A stretch of DNA of 64,000 nt from Daphnia pulex (Eukaryota > Arthropoda > Branchiopoda > Diplostraca > Daphniidae), in contig NC_060020.1 of NCBI RefSeq assembly GCF_021134715.1, positions 7,626,001-7,690,000 on the forward strand, written 5' to 3'. Of the stretch, positions 1-11,085 are shown piece by piece (within the stretch, counting starts at the first letter, position 1; each line of letters opens with the position of its first letter). A program made the position numbers and the translations under genes. The notes under the pieces are model-generated. The model was not told the DNA's origin and searched no databases. It saw only the letters and a list, made by a program, of their open reading frames with translations.

Positions 1-1620
1 GCCTCCGATCAAGAGAGCGCCCAGATCTTATAAAACTGGCATCACACACCTGAGGAAAAGACTTTTGAGCAATATGTGACAATTTTTGTGACCACCACCC
101 AATCCCCAAGAAAACATCTTGCGTCCAAAGCCTTCCTCAAACATTTCCCCTTTGTTGGATTGTGTGTTGAAGGAAAAACAATAAAGCCTCTTAGAATTAA
201 CTAATTGGCTGAAAAGGCAGAGGGTTTTTGAGGTATCTAAAGCTATTTTGCATCTGACTTTAGCAATTCATCAAAGGTATCAGCAACTAAAGAAAGAAAG
301 AGCGTTTCTAGATTATGACTCTCTGATTACCTTCACCATGGCCTTCTTCGTTCGCCTCAAGGCGTCCTTTATAAACTGGTTAATGGCCTTGATCACGTCT
401 TTATTGATGGTGCCCAAGATACAAGTCCTGATCAGTGGCGGGTGATTCAGGGGATTTTGGAAGCATTTTTGGAAACACCTGATAGCACAAAAATCCATTT
501 TGTGGTAGGGGATCCCCAAAGAATCCATTGGTGCTGATCCCGCAGCTTTTTCCTTTATGCTCAACTACATTCAGAAAAGATATTTCAAAGGCCTTTTCGA
601 GAAATCTGTCTTGAGACCTCCTTCCACTCGGTGGCAATTTTAGAAACAGTTGACCAAGTTTTTTAGAAGAATTTTAGCAGGTGTGGCCAAAGAACCCCTT
701 TATTGTGAGAACTGAAAAGTCGCTCACTTCAACACGGTGATAGACGGGGTAAAAAATTGGTTGTAGAAACATACATGGCTTTACGGTCCTACATGTGAAG
801 CGCAAGACTTCTCTAGAAGGATGCGGGCAATTACAAAAACATAACTACAACGGAAAAAGAAGAAGAAGAAGAAATAACCCGACAGATTGTGGCAAGTGAG
901 CCAGTAGCGAAAGACCGGACTGCACAGTGACATCCTGCGACGGGTGAGCCAGAAGGACCGAGCTGAAGATTGACATTTTGCGGCGGGTTTTATACCGAAA
1001 AGCTAGGTAAAATGAGGTCGGGAGAGAGTCAAAGCAATTAAAGAGAAAATGACTTGAATCGAGATCAGCGAGAGAGCAATAAACAAACGAGGGGAATTAA
1101 ATATTTTGCCGATAACTAGAGCGCTGACAGCCAATCCTTACACTATCATCAAGCCTCTCAAAATCTTCAACGCACGATCGAGATTTGGCACCTCATGGAG
1201 CTTTCGTCTGCTGAAGAAGGAAAATGAGATGAGAACGCTCCAAAGGAGCATCGTCCCCCTTCCTCCCAGATTTGCCTGACGCAGGGTATTGTGCGCAAAA
1301 TTCACGAATGACTTCAAGAAAATGAAAATCTCACCCATAAGACCTTGCAACTTAGGCAAAGCTTTAAAGGAAACACTCATTGATACCAGTGGCTGGCGTT
1401 GATCGCATGTCTTTAGGGATTCTTCAGCAGTCAAGGATCTACTCAAAATTGTTCTCAAATTGCGGAATTTCGTCTTTTGCCTTCTAATGATTTAACCCTA
1501 TTAGTTGAGCTAAAAAGCCCCTTCATTCGCTTCTCGGAAGATACTCTTTTCAAGCTTGCTTTTAAGGGTGAGCCCGTTTCATTTTTGAGATGGCTTTGAG
1601 AGGCAGCGTCTTCTTTGGGA
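1..1620 (+). pseudogene. addA: Decayed bacterial addA (double-strand-break repair helicase-nuclease subunit), partial
   Basis: AddA is the UvrD-like helicase/nuclease subunit of AddAB, which processes double-strand ends in bacteria. Pieces in changing + frames follow AddA order. Around 60-170 there is an 'SPRKHLASKAFL' segment, and near 300 'RAFLDYDSLI'. The Walker B region at about 385-450 reads 'DHVFIDGAQDTSPDQWRV', followed by 'HFVVGDPQR' and 'ADPAAF' near 500-560. After an interruption come 'GIVRKIHEWLQENENL' (about 1290), 'IPVAGVDRMSL' (about 1385) and 'LLPSNDLTLLVELKSPFI' (about 1473-1526), ending near 1600. Many frameshifts and stops show it is dead. The N-terminal third lies left of the window. 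The wording is closest to alphaproteobacterial AddA. Inference: an old nuclear insertion from an endosymbiont, not contamination, because it is so decayed. Confidence 0.8.
740..1130. other. Insert of unknown origin inside the addA pseudogene
   Basis: No AddA similarity can be read between the 'ADPAAF...' part and the 'IWHLMEL' part that resumes near 1180. The stretch contains an imperfect direct repeat: 'gtgagccag' plus 'gaccg' at about 896-920 and again near 943-960. It is more GC-rich and purine-rich than the surroundings. It is probably a later insertion, or a region of addA decayed beyond recognition. Confidence 0.35.
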
Positions 1621-1779
1621 GGACCCTTCCGGAGGTATATGATATTCTCAAACCCCTATCAAGACCAACACGCCTCCCACTTACCCTTTAGTTTTTTTTT
1701 CCTTCTTCTGAACAGACTCGAGGCTGACTGCTGAAGTGACGTTTTATCAATTAGAAAGGATTTACTGGATATTCCTGTA

Positions 1780-3273
1780 ATGTGCTTAGATAATAAAGCA
1801 GGATATTATTTAGATAATATTCCATGGAATAAATGTAAAGTCCTTAGTGGTGAAATTGAAATCCATGTTCAACGGCAGGAAGAAAAACAAACGATAAATC
1901 AAGTAAGGTTTGCACATACGCATGGCGGAATTGGTGTAAATAATATAGATAAGAAAATTATGTGGAAAATTGAATATACGGAACGAGATTATAATTAGAT
2001 CTGTGATGCTCGTAAATCATAATGCAGCTACCTCCTTAGATAAAATTATTGTGAATGGAAACTGAAGCATTTACTGTTGTAGGGGAGACCGGACTCCTGT
2101 TGGACATCGTCCCATAATGGACAGGGCAGGTAAAAATAGTAAAAATCAATCTTAAAATCAAAATTTTTATAAAAATATTATCTTAGATGTGAAGCTACTT
2201 AGTAGTTCGTACAAAGTTGCATTGATTTTGGACAAAAACTTTGAAGTAAGAAAAAGGCTACAAAACCATGCAAATTTTTCTCAAAAATTTATATCTGTGA
2301 AATTTTTATAATTTTGAGGCTACAACTACGAAAAAATTCAGGGGGTGTGGGAAACATTCCGTTTTGGGGAAAATAAAGTTTTCCATTATGAGTAAGAGAA
2401 TGGGAGATGTAGGGAAAAAAAACTTGAACTGTCTAAGATGGGTCCAGTTCTCCTTATCATTATTGTCTGAAACTGATGAATATCGTAGAAAAGTTCAGAT
2501 AGGGCAAGCAAAAGCAAAAAAATTTTGCAATAACTGAATTTAGCCACAGATATGAATCCAATAGATGGTACCAATTCTAATGGAGACAGACTATACGAGT
2601 ATATGCAAGATCATGTCTTATCTGATGGCCCAATTACCTTTCCTATGATGGGTTGGCCGTGTTATGTACAAAATTAAAAAAAAAATGTTTCAATGATTTA
2701 TTAATTTTGTAAAGATGCAGACGAAACTTATTCTGCACAAAAAGTAGCTAATATTAAACTACCCAACAATGAATGAAATGTGGAGCAAAACAAACAAATT
2801 AGAGCTTCATCCTTCTTCATCCTCGGCTAAACAGAGTGATGGAAAGTTTACTCTTACTTATATGAAAGTTATATGGCTATTAATCCGAAGGCAGATACTA
2901 AAAAATCATCCTATTGAGCAATGAATAATGTACCTCTTTTACAATGGAATGATGGGACTAGTAATTTCTCTTCTTTGCAAATTGATTCCAAGGAACTTTC
3001 GAGTTAGCTTACACTTCTCCAAAAGATTGTCAATGTATGAATGCCCCCCATTGTTTAGGAGAAGTATGGGATGATACAATAGACCCAGTCCTGTGTCGTT
3101 ATGGTGGATATGGCATGAAGAATTATTCTAAAAGCATTGTTCAATGGCTTACTGAAGCTGGTCAATATAAACAATCTACTTTGTTGGAAAAAAGGAATTT
3201 GAAAAAAAAACTTTCTGCTGTGCCTGGCTTAAAAGATCTTGGAGGTTTGAAATTGTCTGGGAATGAAATGTAA
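1780..3273 (+). pseudogene. Unidentified broken protein-coding remnant (three coding-like blocks)
   Basis: Three blocks look coding by composition. Block one is 1780-1998, with 'FAHTHGGIGVNNIDKKIMW'. Block two is about 2535-2670, with 'SNGDRLYEYMQDHVLSDG'. Block three is 3037-3273, ending 'PGLKDLGGLKLSGNEM' before a stop. A fourth phrase, 'NNVPLLQWNDGTSNFSS', lies at about 2920-2975. All are on the + strand in different frames, so this may be one disrupted gene. I do not recognise the family. The block order and style (a 'W..C.V....I.V' phrase early, glycine- and proline-rich later) leave open an endogenous small-DNA-virus capsid remnant, but I cannot show it. The gaps are AT-rich and contain stops. 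Confidence 0.3.
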
Positions 3274-4132
3274 TTGTATATTTAATCTATGCATTGTGTA
3301 CAAATAAGTATTGTGTTGGAAAACCACAAGTTATAGGGTAAAACAGTGAATCCCGACACGACCCGAGCAAATATGAATTCCGGACAAAACACGCGATTTT
3401 TTAATTTTGTAAATACGATTAAACAACAAAATTCTTGCAAGATCTAATAAATGAGCTTTAAGCTAAAATTAGGATACCTTGCCAAAGAGCCAAAGGACCA
3501 GACAAAATATTGAGGATTAATTTTGGTATCCTTCATTTAAAATTTATTTTTTCGCTTACGGGCTAAACGGTGTTAATTTTCTTTGCTAGCTGAAAGCTTT
3601 ATGCCATAAGGGATATCTAACATATAAACTAGAACAATAAAAATTGTTATCATATAAAAAAATAAAACTTGAAAATCTCGACATTTATATATCAACTTTA
3701 TCAATATTGTGTGGAATTTTACGAAATAACAGCATAAATAGAAAATTTATACATTATGCGAATTTCTGCACAATGCTGATGCTGAATGTCTGGACAGAGC
3801 AAACGATGCAAATTTTAAACATAAAATTTTAATTAATTTTAATATAGGAATTATTTCAGTATTTTTTCCAAAATCCATTAGCCTCGATTACTAAGCTGAG
3901 ACGCCTGGCCATTGAATCTGGAAATTTTTGCCAATACTGGAGTTGTAATTGAGGCTAAAAGATTTTGGACAAAATATGGAAACAATAAATTCAGTCTGAC
4001 TTATTGGCATTTTTTTCCTTTTTATACATAATTTTCACTGAAACAAAAAAAACAAAAAAAAATATGATCATTCTAGAATATTATATTTCTATATTTAAAC
4101 ATGAATAAGTCAAATGAAATATGATTTAAATT
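3274..4132. other. AT-rich stretch without recognisable content
   Basis: Both strands are dense with stops and short A/T runs. I see no gene, repeat pair or RNA gene here. Confidence 0.5.
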
Positions 4133-4393
4133 TTGGTCGCCATAGCAACGACCCTTCCTCTTTTTCTCTCAAGTTGTGCGAAAAAGCCAGGTAAAATGGA
4201 AAACCCAACCTCTTTCCCCCTCTCCAATCAATCCATGTTCTTGAGAGTTAAATGCCTAGGCTGTCTTGTCATGGAAATTAAACCTTTGTCTGTTTCCAGA
4301 ATATTACACTCTACTCTAACAGTCAAGTTAAATCATGTAGTTCTACCGCGAAACGATAGGTGGCATTTGAAAAAAAGGTTAGTCATATTTTAA
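4133..4393 (+). pseudogene. Possible processed pseudogene of ribosomal protein eS27 (RpS27)
   Basis: The open frame contains 'NQSMFLRVKCLGC', which resembles the eS27 segment ending in the first zinc-binding Cys pair, as in 'PNSYFMDVKCPGC'. Downstream, in a shifted frame, 'VLYRETIGG' resembles the second part, 'VLCQPTGG'. At the nucleotide level the region around 'gttaaatgcctaggctg' and 'gttctaccgcgaaacgatag' lines up with the expected coding order and spacing, and no intron interrupts it. The second zinc Cys pair and the C-terminal basic tail are not intact. eS27 is a small-subunit ribosomal protein that often spawns retrocopies. The match is weak, and chance similarity is possible. Confidence 0.3.
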
Positions 4394-4604
4394 TGAAGAT
4401 ACTGAAAGTGAAAGTTTAATTCAAAAATGAATTCAAATACGCATTAAATTTTATGTTAACCGTTTATTAAAGGAAATTTTACAAAACCAATTAACCAGTA
4501 GTTATACAATTTATAAATAATATTATATAGATTTAGATTAAGACATCATTCCAAAATTATTATTTTTAATTATTACAAAATTATTAAATTATTACAAAAT
4601 TATT

Positions 4605-5260
4605 TTAATAGTCACTCAAATCATATGGTTCCTGAGAATGGCACGATGGTTCCTCGAGAAATGGCATGAAATACATTAACAATGACGTTATCAGTTCAAA
4701 TACTACCCTGCTAGTAATTTTACGTTGCAAGGACGGACTGTATGTGTCTTTTCCAGACGAAGGGATATCCCATCGGTCCGTCCTGAGTGAGACGCGGGGC
4801 ATCCAAATGTCGCCCCCAAGGAAGTCCCAACGTGGACAGATAATGGACGTCACAAATGACATTGAAGGGATAGAAATGTTTGGGATTGAAGATAAATACG
4901 CGTGGGTGTTTGGGTCACCTATCCAAACATTTCTTATGCCGAAGTGGCTGCACCTTTTCTTCTTTTTTTAACAGAATTACAATTTTCTTCGGCAATTCTT
5001 TAGGTAGTTTAAATTTACTTAGTTTTAACGTTGTTGATTTTCTTAGTTGCCGTTTTTGTCGATAATTCTTCGGCCAGTTCTGCCAACTCGGCCTCCTCTC
5101 CAAGTTTCAAAACACCTAAAATATACATATTCCCCATTAGATGAAGCAGTCGCTTATGAATAGCAAAGCATATCTCTTTCAGGGTCGACATGGATACACC
5201 ATAAGAATTAAATCCCATTACACTCGCTTCAACGCCATTGGCGAGGGATTCCAATTTCCT
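4605..5260 (-). pseudogene. Unrecognised minus-strand coding remnant
   Basis: Reading minus from 5254, a 79-codon frame has hydrophilic, coding-like content, including 'SYGVSMSTLKEICFAIHKRL' and an Ala/Glu/Leu-rich 'EEAELAELAEELS' segment. It then breaks. A second minus frame (4862-4605) includes 'CPRWDFLGGDIWMPRVSLRT'. The two could be parts of one decayed gene, with the break at 5010-4870. No family is recognised. A plus-strand frame covers the same bases (4666-4971), and I cannot exclude that it is the real one. Confidence 0.25.
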
Positions 5261-5325
5261 GTGAACATGGAAAGTAGAAAATTAACTAAAAAATAAACAT
5301 TTTTGCCACTATACATTGGATGTAA

Positions 5326-6038
5326 ATGGAAATCTTTGCAATTCTAGAAGTTTTTGTGTTTGCTATGTTTGTCATGCAGATTTGTTATTTCTATCTCTTC
5401 TACGATGAGATACAACAGTACAACACCAAATATGAGATGTTCAGATATGGAGTTGACATCGTTTCAAACTGGGTTGACCCCACTACAACAGATCCAAACG
5501 ATACGATCACGTAGTGAGTCTTGTTAGTAAAATTTAGATGTTGCAAAACAAGACATACTTCTTGGTAAATGATACCAGCACTTATCATATGTATGGCATT
5601 AATGGAAATAGATGGATATCTTTCTTGGTACTTCAGCAACTAAAAATGCATACAAGACGTGCATGCAACGCAAAGACCGATTATCCAGATGTAGCATATC
5701 CATCTGCAGGGCTGTTTGCTCCAGTTTGGATTGTGCTCTACGGTTATGGGATTGCAATAAATGGAGTAAGCTCAGATATAGCAATGGTTAGTCTGTTGAT
5801 TATAGTAGGGTTACGCCTTAACTATCTCTGAACACCATTTCACTTTGGTAGATAATTGAAGAAATATGCACTTGCAGATATAATCGGCATACCTGCAATC
5901 AATCCATTTGTATTTGGATATCTACTCCATCTCGTGATACAATACGAATATGTGAAAGACATCATCAATCTATCTTTCATAGAAGCTTACTCTGGATGGA
6001 TCGGCTATGCTACTTACCTGAACGCGTCACCCCTTTAG
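5326..6038 (+). pseudogene. Unrecognised hydrophobic coding remnant in several frames
   Basis: Three + frames in series look coding. At 5326-5514 there is a hydrophobic N-terminus, then 'RYGVDIVSNWVDPTTTDPND'. A middle block at 5538-5831 is followed by 5856-6038, with 'ADIIGIPAINPFVFGYLLHL' and 'SFIEAYSGWIGYATYL'. The gaps hold stops. It could be a broken membrane protein, or a mobile-element or virus-like protein. I do not recognise the family, and the minus strand is also open over part of it (5639-5400). Confidence 0.25.
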
Positions 6039-6671
6039 ACAACATCATGGAAGGCAACTTGATTTCCAAAGGCTTAAGCGTTACAAGATAGAGATGTTTG
6101 CCAAATGGATTGTGGATATGGGTTACTTTCGTAATCGATGATAAGAGAGCTTCAAGCAAGGGATCTTCAATTTTTTCTATGAACACTTCAGATGTTTTTT
6201 ATTGACTCAAAAAGGGAACCGAAGATTGAAGCCAAGCTTTTTCTGAACCGAGAACGAGTTTGCAAAGCGATAAGAGATGATGAATATCGAGTAGTTGGAT
6301 AAGAGATAGACATTCTTATTATTCGCTTTTGTGGATGAAGTCGAACTCCTTCTGAGGGAACGAGTCGAGGTCTTCATCTGTCAGATTGATCTGTCTTATT
6401 TGCATAGATTTTTACACGTATTCGTCTCTTTTTCTGTTTTTGTTCTACCTTCATCATCTGTAGAAATCTCTTTGCATTAGAAGTCTTGTCAAGCTCTCAC
6501 TGTTTTTGTTCTTTTCAATGAAATCTCTAATGTACTTATTCATCGTAGTCGTGCTTGTATGCGAGTGTTGAAAATTTAGTAGCAGTTGGAATGTACTTAT
6601 CAGTGATTTCGTCTTGCTTGTATAATTGTGTTGGAATGCAAGAAGCTTCTTCAGTGCGTTTAATCTTTGGT
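6039..6671. other. Stretch before uvrA with no recognised gene
   Basis: Short frames exist on both strands, including a minus-strand one that begins inside uvrA and runs to 6454. None matches a family I know. The uvrA similarity starts abruptly near 6672, so an insertion or deletion breakpoint is likely there. Confidence 0.35.
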
Positions 6672-7724
6672 AATTGGCGGGCAGCCGATTATTTGGTGGA
6701 TATGGGATCTGGTACTGGTGTGCATGGGGGAGAAGTGGTCGCCCAAAGAACCCACAAAGAAATGATGGCAAATTCTAAAAGCTCGACGGGTGCTTATCTT
6801 CAAGGGAAGATGGCCGTTCCTCTTCCAGCCCAGTGAAGTGTTCCCCAGAAACCTTCAAAATGTCACAGCTCATTTTCCCTTAGGTCTTTTGATTGGTGTG
6901 GCAGGCGTTTCAGGGTGCGTAAAATCCTCTCTCATTATTGGAACCCTTTATAAAACTTTGTTCCAAAAGCAAAACAAAGCGTCAGAATATCCTGGTCTTT
7001 ATGAAAGCTTGGAGGTACTTGAGTATCAGGACAAAGTAATCGATATCTATCTTCCAGAAGCTAAAAGCCTTGGTTATGGACCGGTTGATTCTCCTTTAAT
7101 GTGCAAGGAGGGCGATGCGAAGCTTGTCATGGAGATGGCGTTGTCAAAATTGAAATGCACTTTCTGTCCGACGTTTAAGTCACTTGCGATGTTTGCAACG
7201 GCAAACGCTTTAATCGAGAAACATTGGCGGTATAGTTAAAATGACATTCGATTGCCGAAGTTTTATAGAGATGACGGTGGACACAGCCCGTGAATATTTG
7301 AAGCTATGCCCTCTATTCGGGATAAACTGATCGATGGTTCTTCAAGAAGAGGGATTGGGATACATCCATAAAGAGCCACAATAACCCTTTCATGGGAAGA
7401 ACAGCAGCTAATCAAATTTTCTAAAGAATTGACGTGCCGCTCCACAGGAAAAACCCTGTATGTAACCCCAACAGGGTTACATTTTGTAGATGAAGGAAAA
7501 TTACTTCAAGTGGTTCAACGCCTTGTAGACCAAGGCAATACTGTCATTGTGATCGAACACAACCTTGAAGTCATCAAAACCACTGACTGGATTATTGACA
7601 TGGGTCCCGAAGGGGGGGGGGTGTTGGTGGTGGACAGTTGAGTGCTGAAGGCCCCCAGGAGCAACAACCTAAAACCCCCAGAACTATACGGGGCTTTATC
7701 TCAAACGTTATTTGATATTTTTTT
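6672..7724 (+). pseudogene. uvrA: Decayed bacterial uvrA, C-terminal third
   Basis: UvrA is the damage-sensing ABC ATPase of bacterial nucleotide excision repair. The fragment begins with 'YLVDMGSGTGVHGGEVVA' (about 6692-6745), the end of the first ATP-binding half. A frameshift near 6836 leads to 'NLQNVTAHFPLGLLIGVAGV', the start of the second half. Its Walker A has changed to 'GVSGCVKSS', against the usual G-SGSGKS. Next come 'LPEAKSLGYGPV' (near 7050), 'MTVDTAREY' (near 7270) and 'STGKTLYV...PTGLHF' (near 7440). Then '[18 protein letters not shown]' gives the Walker B-distal part (near 7532-7585), followed by 'MGPEGGG' and, in another frame, 'NYTGLYLKRYL' with a stop near 7724. At least four frame changes are needed. 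It has the same strand as addA, 5 kb upstream, and probably shares a bacterial origin. Confidence 0.9.
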
Positions 7725-8435
7725 ATTAATTCTTCATACATTCAATGGGATGTGGGTTTTTTTCAGCGAACGTCCTTGAGAATGTGGACGGAGAAGCGAC
7801 ATTGATTACCATACGGGCAGCGTTTAGCACAATAAAAAAAGTTCCCCCACACATGACCACAGCCAAAACGATATACCACATTAGTAAGCTCCTTTTGAGT
7901 CATCATGAATCAAGTTTTTGTAATTGTAGTGTTGTAATTTTTAGTGTTGACTGGCTTGAAGAAGCATCCCGAAGGGTAAGGCTATGACACAGATGAGTAC
8001 TAACACGGGGAAATGGCAAGACTCCATGAAGACTTCTCTTCACAAGAAAATTTCTAAAAAAAATACAACGCCACAAAGGACCTCCAAACCAAAGGAGGTA
8101 AACCATTAAGAGGGAAAAAATCCACGAGTGTTTCAGGGGCACTTGCATATTTTTTGCTAAAAACTAGAAAGGCTAAGTCTAGCGGCTATTTTTTATGATT
8201 TTTTTTAACAGGGCCCTTTTTTGTGCAGCAAAATAAGGAATGCACGGCAACTGCCCCAACTTTCGCTCGGCGAAGTTGTTACAGTTTGCCCCAGTTCCAG
8301 GGGGCAGGGAAATGTAAATATAGGGGTGGAACATTTTTTTTAATATTCCCAGTTTTGTTTTGAACCCACCCTCCTCTCCAAAAATCTTAAACTTACAGCA
8401 ACTATGTTGCTAATTAAAAAATAAAACTAAAATCG

Positions 8436-8489
8436 CATAGCGTCATAAGACGCCATGCTAAAAGCGGCTGAAATTGGTACAGTGTACCA
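8436..8489. repeat. Two adjacent short palindromes
   Basis: 'gcatagcgtc ataa gacgccatgc' (8436-8459) can pair with one mismatch per arm. 'ttggtac agt gtaccaa' (8473-8489) is perfect. They may be the core of a miniature foldback element. No coding sequence is nearby. Confidence 0.5.
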
Positions 8490-8764
8490 ATGTCGTAGGT
8501 AGGTACTGTACTTTCCAGCAATCTGATCATGAATTGGGATAACTTTATAAAACATTACATTGAGCCTGAATTAAAAAATAACCAACAAGTTAAAAACTTG
8601 AAGAGTAGTTTGGAAAATCATTACTGACTAAATCATAAACATACTATTTTAAGAAAATATGGGCAGTTTACACCAACTATTTTTAATAAAAACCTTGTAA
8701 CATGTCCTGAATCATTGTACTCAGAACAGTAGACAACAACATCAAACGTTTAGTAGTTTCGTCT

Positions 8765-8806
8765 ATGTGGCAAATTCTCATGTATTCACATGAGAATTTG
8801 CCACAT
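8765..8806. repeat. Perfect 19-bp hairpin with a 4-nt loop
   Basis: The left arm, 'atgtggcaaattctcatgt' (8765-8783), is the exact reverse complement of the right arm at 8788-8806, with loop 'attc'. A perfect stem in otherwise decayed sequence suggests a recent origin: a foldback repeat core or a palindromic insertion footprint. Confidence 0.8.
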
Positions 8807-9582
8807 CCAAACAGATCTTTTTCATCTAATGTTACTACTATGGCGAAACTAAATTAATCTGCATAATAATCTAATTACCATACTTATCTAGCTGATACGT
8901 AATATATGCTAGGGCAGACAGAACCATTACCAAGCCAACCATTTTCTTGGGGAATAGAGCCTGATAGACGATAGAATCAGGCATAATTCATACTTACTGG
9001 TGGGATTCATTGAAGTGCAGTTCTATCTTTACGCTGAGAAACAATATAAAAACTCTTTTCCATATTCAAAGTCGTCCGTTGTCTTCCTCAGTGAAGCTAT
9101 TTTGCGGATTCCCATTCGTCACAGGCTGTGTAATCCATTTTATGTCTGTGTGTCTTTGGTTTAATATCAAATTTTTCTCACTTTGTTTTTATGCATCGCA
9201 TGTCATCGTACACAATAATTGTGGTTAAAAAATCTAAAAAATTGTCTAATTTTTAATCACTGAAGCACCAGTGGAAAAAAGACCATAGCTGAGGGGATTG
9301 TTGAAGCAAGAAGCAAAAAATGTTCCAACTTAAATGCATACGTTTCCAAACACATCAAAGATTCCCGGATATACATAATTTTACATATAAGTATCCCTTC
9401 CAATATAGATCCAATGTAGTAGAGAATGAAGGACTCCATCTTTGTGCCTTAAGCCGCGATGGCATACACACTTGACATCCCCTGTGAGCTGCTGCTATGT
9501 TTGAAACACGCTGAGTTCGATAGACCTGGTAGAGTGCGCTTAGACATCTCATGAAATTATCTTTCAACAGGATCATTTTATT

Positions 9583-10499
9583 ATGGATGTCAAAAATCCA
9601 TCTATCCAGTTCGAATATAGACTTGAACGCCTGATACGTCAACGGCAGATTAGATATTACTGGAAAGAAGTCACACCCAAACACAAGTATCGAACTGATG
9701 AAGTGAAGCAGATCAACCTCAATTGTCTTAGCGATATACGAGACGTTGATGCATCAATCAAGAAACATGATATTCAGTGAGACTGATCTTCTTAAGCAGA
9801 TTCAAGAGAAAATTCCAGTCTCTCGTGATGACCAAGATATCGTCTATTGGATTGGATTAGATGTAGTTGGATATCTTCTGTTCTCCCTCTCCTTCTTGCA
9901 TCCAAGAAAGCATGGTCCATCAAAGCAAGAATGTGCCAAGATGTATTCCATATTTGTCATCATGTCTTGAATGGAGCTGTTCAGTGAGAATAGATCTAGG
10001 CCTGGTAAATCTGAAAATGAAGTCCGATGAAGTTAGGATGAGGATGACTGTGAATTATAATGGAGTAATTAGAATTCTGCTGAAGAAAGCCTGAAGATAC
10101 TTTCCCCTATGAGTTGGGGGAAATGATTTATCCGAAATCTCAAATGATCTGATTGAACTCGGCGACAAAATCATCACACAAATGCTTAACATTCTTATGG
10201 GAATCTTCTTCATACACTACATCAACGATGAGATCGCCTTCTCCTTTGAGATCTCGAATATATTCAATGAAGAGATCAAGTTCAAACGGTCATGTGATGT
10301 GCTAAGAGACGAGTACATGATAGAGATCCTAAACTTGCTCGGTGTTAAAAACAAAAAAAAACCCGGTGTAGTAATTTTCAATGCCATCTTGATCGACGAA
10401 TTTAATGGCTCTAAAGAAAAAATAATGCGCTTGTCTAAAATTGAAAGCGAAAAATCACACCAACTTACTTTCCATCGACGCGCTTGGACTGCTTGGTGA
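9583..10499 (+). pseudogene. Unrecognised coding remnant in several frames
   Basis: At 9583-9780 there is a basic frame with 'SIQFEYRLERLIRQRQIRYY'. It is followed, in a shifted frame, by 'EKIPVSRDDQDIVYWIGLDV' (about 9806-9865). Then at 10182-10360 come 'FIHYINDEIAFSFEISNIFN' and 'KRSCDVLRDEYMIEILNLLG'. All are on the + strand, interrupted by frameshifts and stops, consistent with one dead gene. No known domain is recognised. Similar unfamiliar, Ile/Tyr/Asp-rich remnants occur at 5.3-6.0 and 11.2-12.6 kb, so these may be parts of the same large mobile element or virus-derived element. The tail overlaps the polo fragment on the opposite strand only near 10460-10499. Confidence 0.3.
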
Positions 10500-11085
10500 C
10501 ATCGTTAAAAATGACACCGATTGTGTCGTAACTTAACTGATAACCAAAACAGTCGTACCTTTCCATTTGGACCCATTAGGAAACCCACACCATTGGAATG
10601 GCAGTAGGATCTTTGGCCTCATCTTAAGATGAAACCAAGTTGCTGTGCAATTTTGTGAATTAATTCAGCGGAATTAGAAAAAAATCGTACCCCATGAGGA
10701 TTCAAACTTTCTTGTTGGGTTTCGAGGAGAACAGTTTGAAAAGCTGTTGCTGTAAATCACGGAGCAGTTGCTTAGGCGATTGGCCTGATGGAACGGCTAG
10801 AAATGGTGTGTCGGCAATGGCTGGTGAGTTGACTGGTTCGGCCTTGACGCCTGCGATAACATGAATGAGAAATGTAGCAAACAATTGCAACGGAAAACAT
10901 GGTTGACTCAATATTCCTTGAATTTTATTGAATTAACAGGAGTATCCCGTTTAATATCGCCAAGAGGTCGACGGACGTCAATAAAGCCCTTGTTGAAGCG
11001 AGGATCGAGTCACGGTGGTATAGTCAAGCAAGCCAAAGACAGACGCGAAGGCATGTTACCCCGAGTCATGAAGTAATTGCTCAAA
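10455..11085 (-). pseudogene. polo: Polo-like kinase (Plk1/polo) pseudogene fragment
   Basis: Polo kinase is a mitotic Ser/Thr kinase with two C-terminal polo boxes. Reading minus, the fragment starts with 'MPSRLSLACLTIPP' near 11055, matching the segment after the kinase domain. Next come 'LLRDLQQQLFKL' and 'SSKPNKK' (about 10760-10700), the linker. Then 'EAKDPTAIPMVWVS*WVQME' and 'YDCFGYQLSYDTIGVIFND' (about 10605-10505) give the first polo box. The family has Lys after WVS; here it is TAA, an in-frame stop. A long frame breaks between the first and second pieces. Similarity ends around 10455, before the rest of polo box 1, and no second box follows. It is a dead partial copy; whether it came by retrotransposition or segmental duplication is unclear. 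Confidence 0.8.

Larger units (their letters stand above)
7725..9430. other. Gene-poor interval with several short hairpins
   Basis: No supported gene. A minus-strand reading at about 7880-7760 contains 'CGHVWGNFFYCAKRCPYG', loosely like the end of a RING finger, but flanking support is lacking. Three short perfect or near-perfect palindromes in this interval are listed separately. Confidence 0.4.

Noticed and set aside
1138..1458. Minus-strand open frame with some AddA-like wording
   Set aside because: The + strand over the same bases matches AddA in the expected order with neighbouring segments, so the minus frame is a shadow.
6454..6771. 105-codon minus frame
   Set aside because: Its start overlaps clear uvrA sequence on the + strand, and no motif supports the remainder.
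7760..7880. RING-finger-like Cys/His pattern on the minus strand
   Set aside because: The first Cys pair is missing and the flanks do not continue it.
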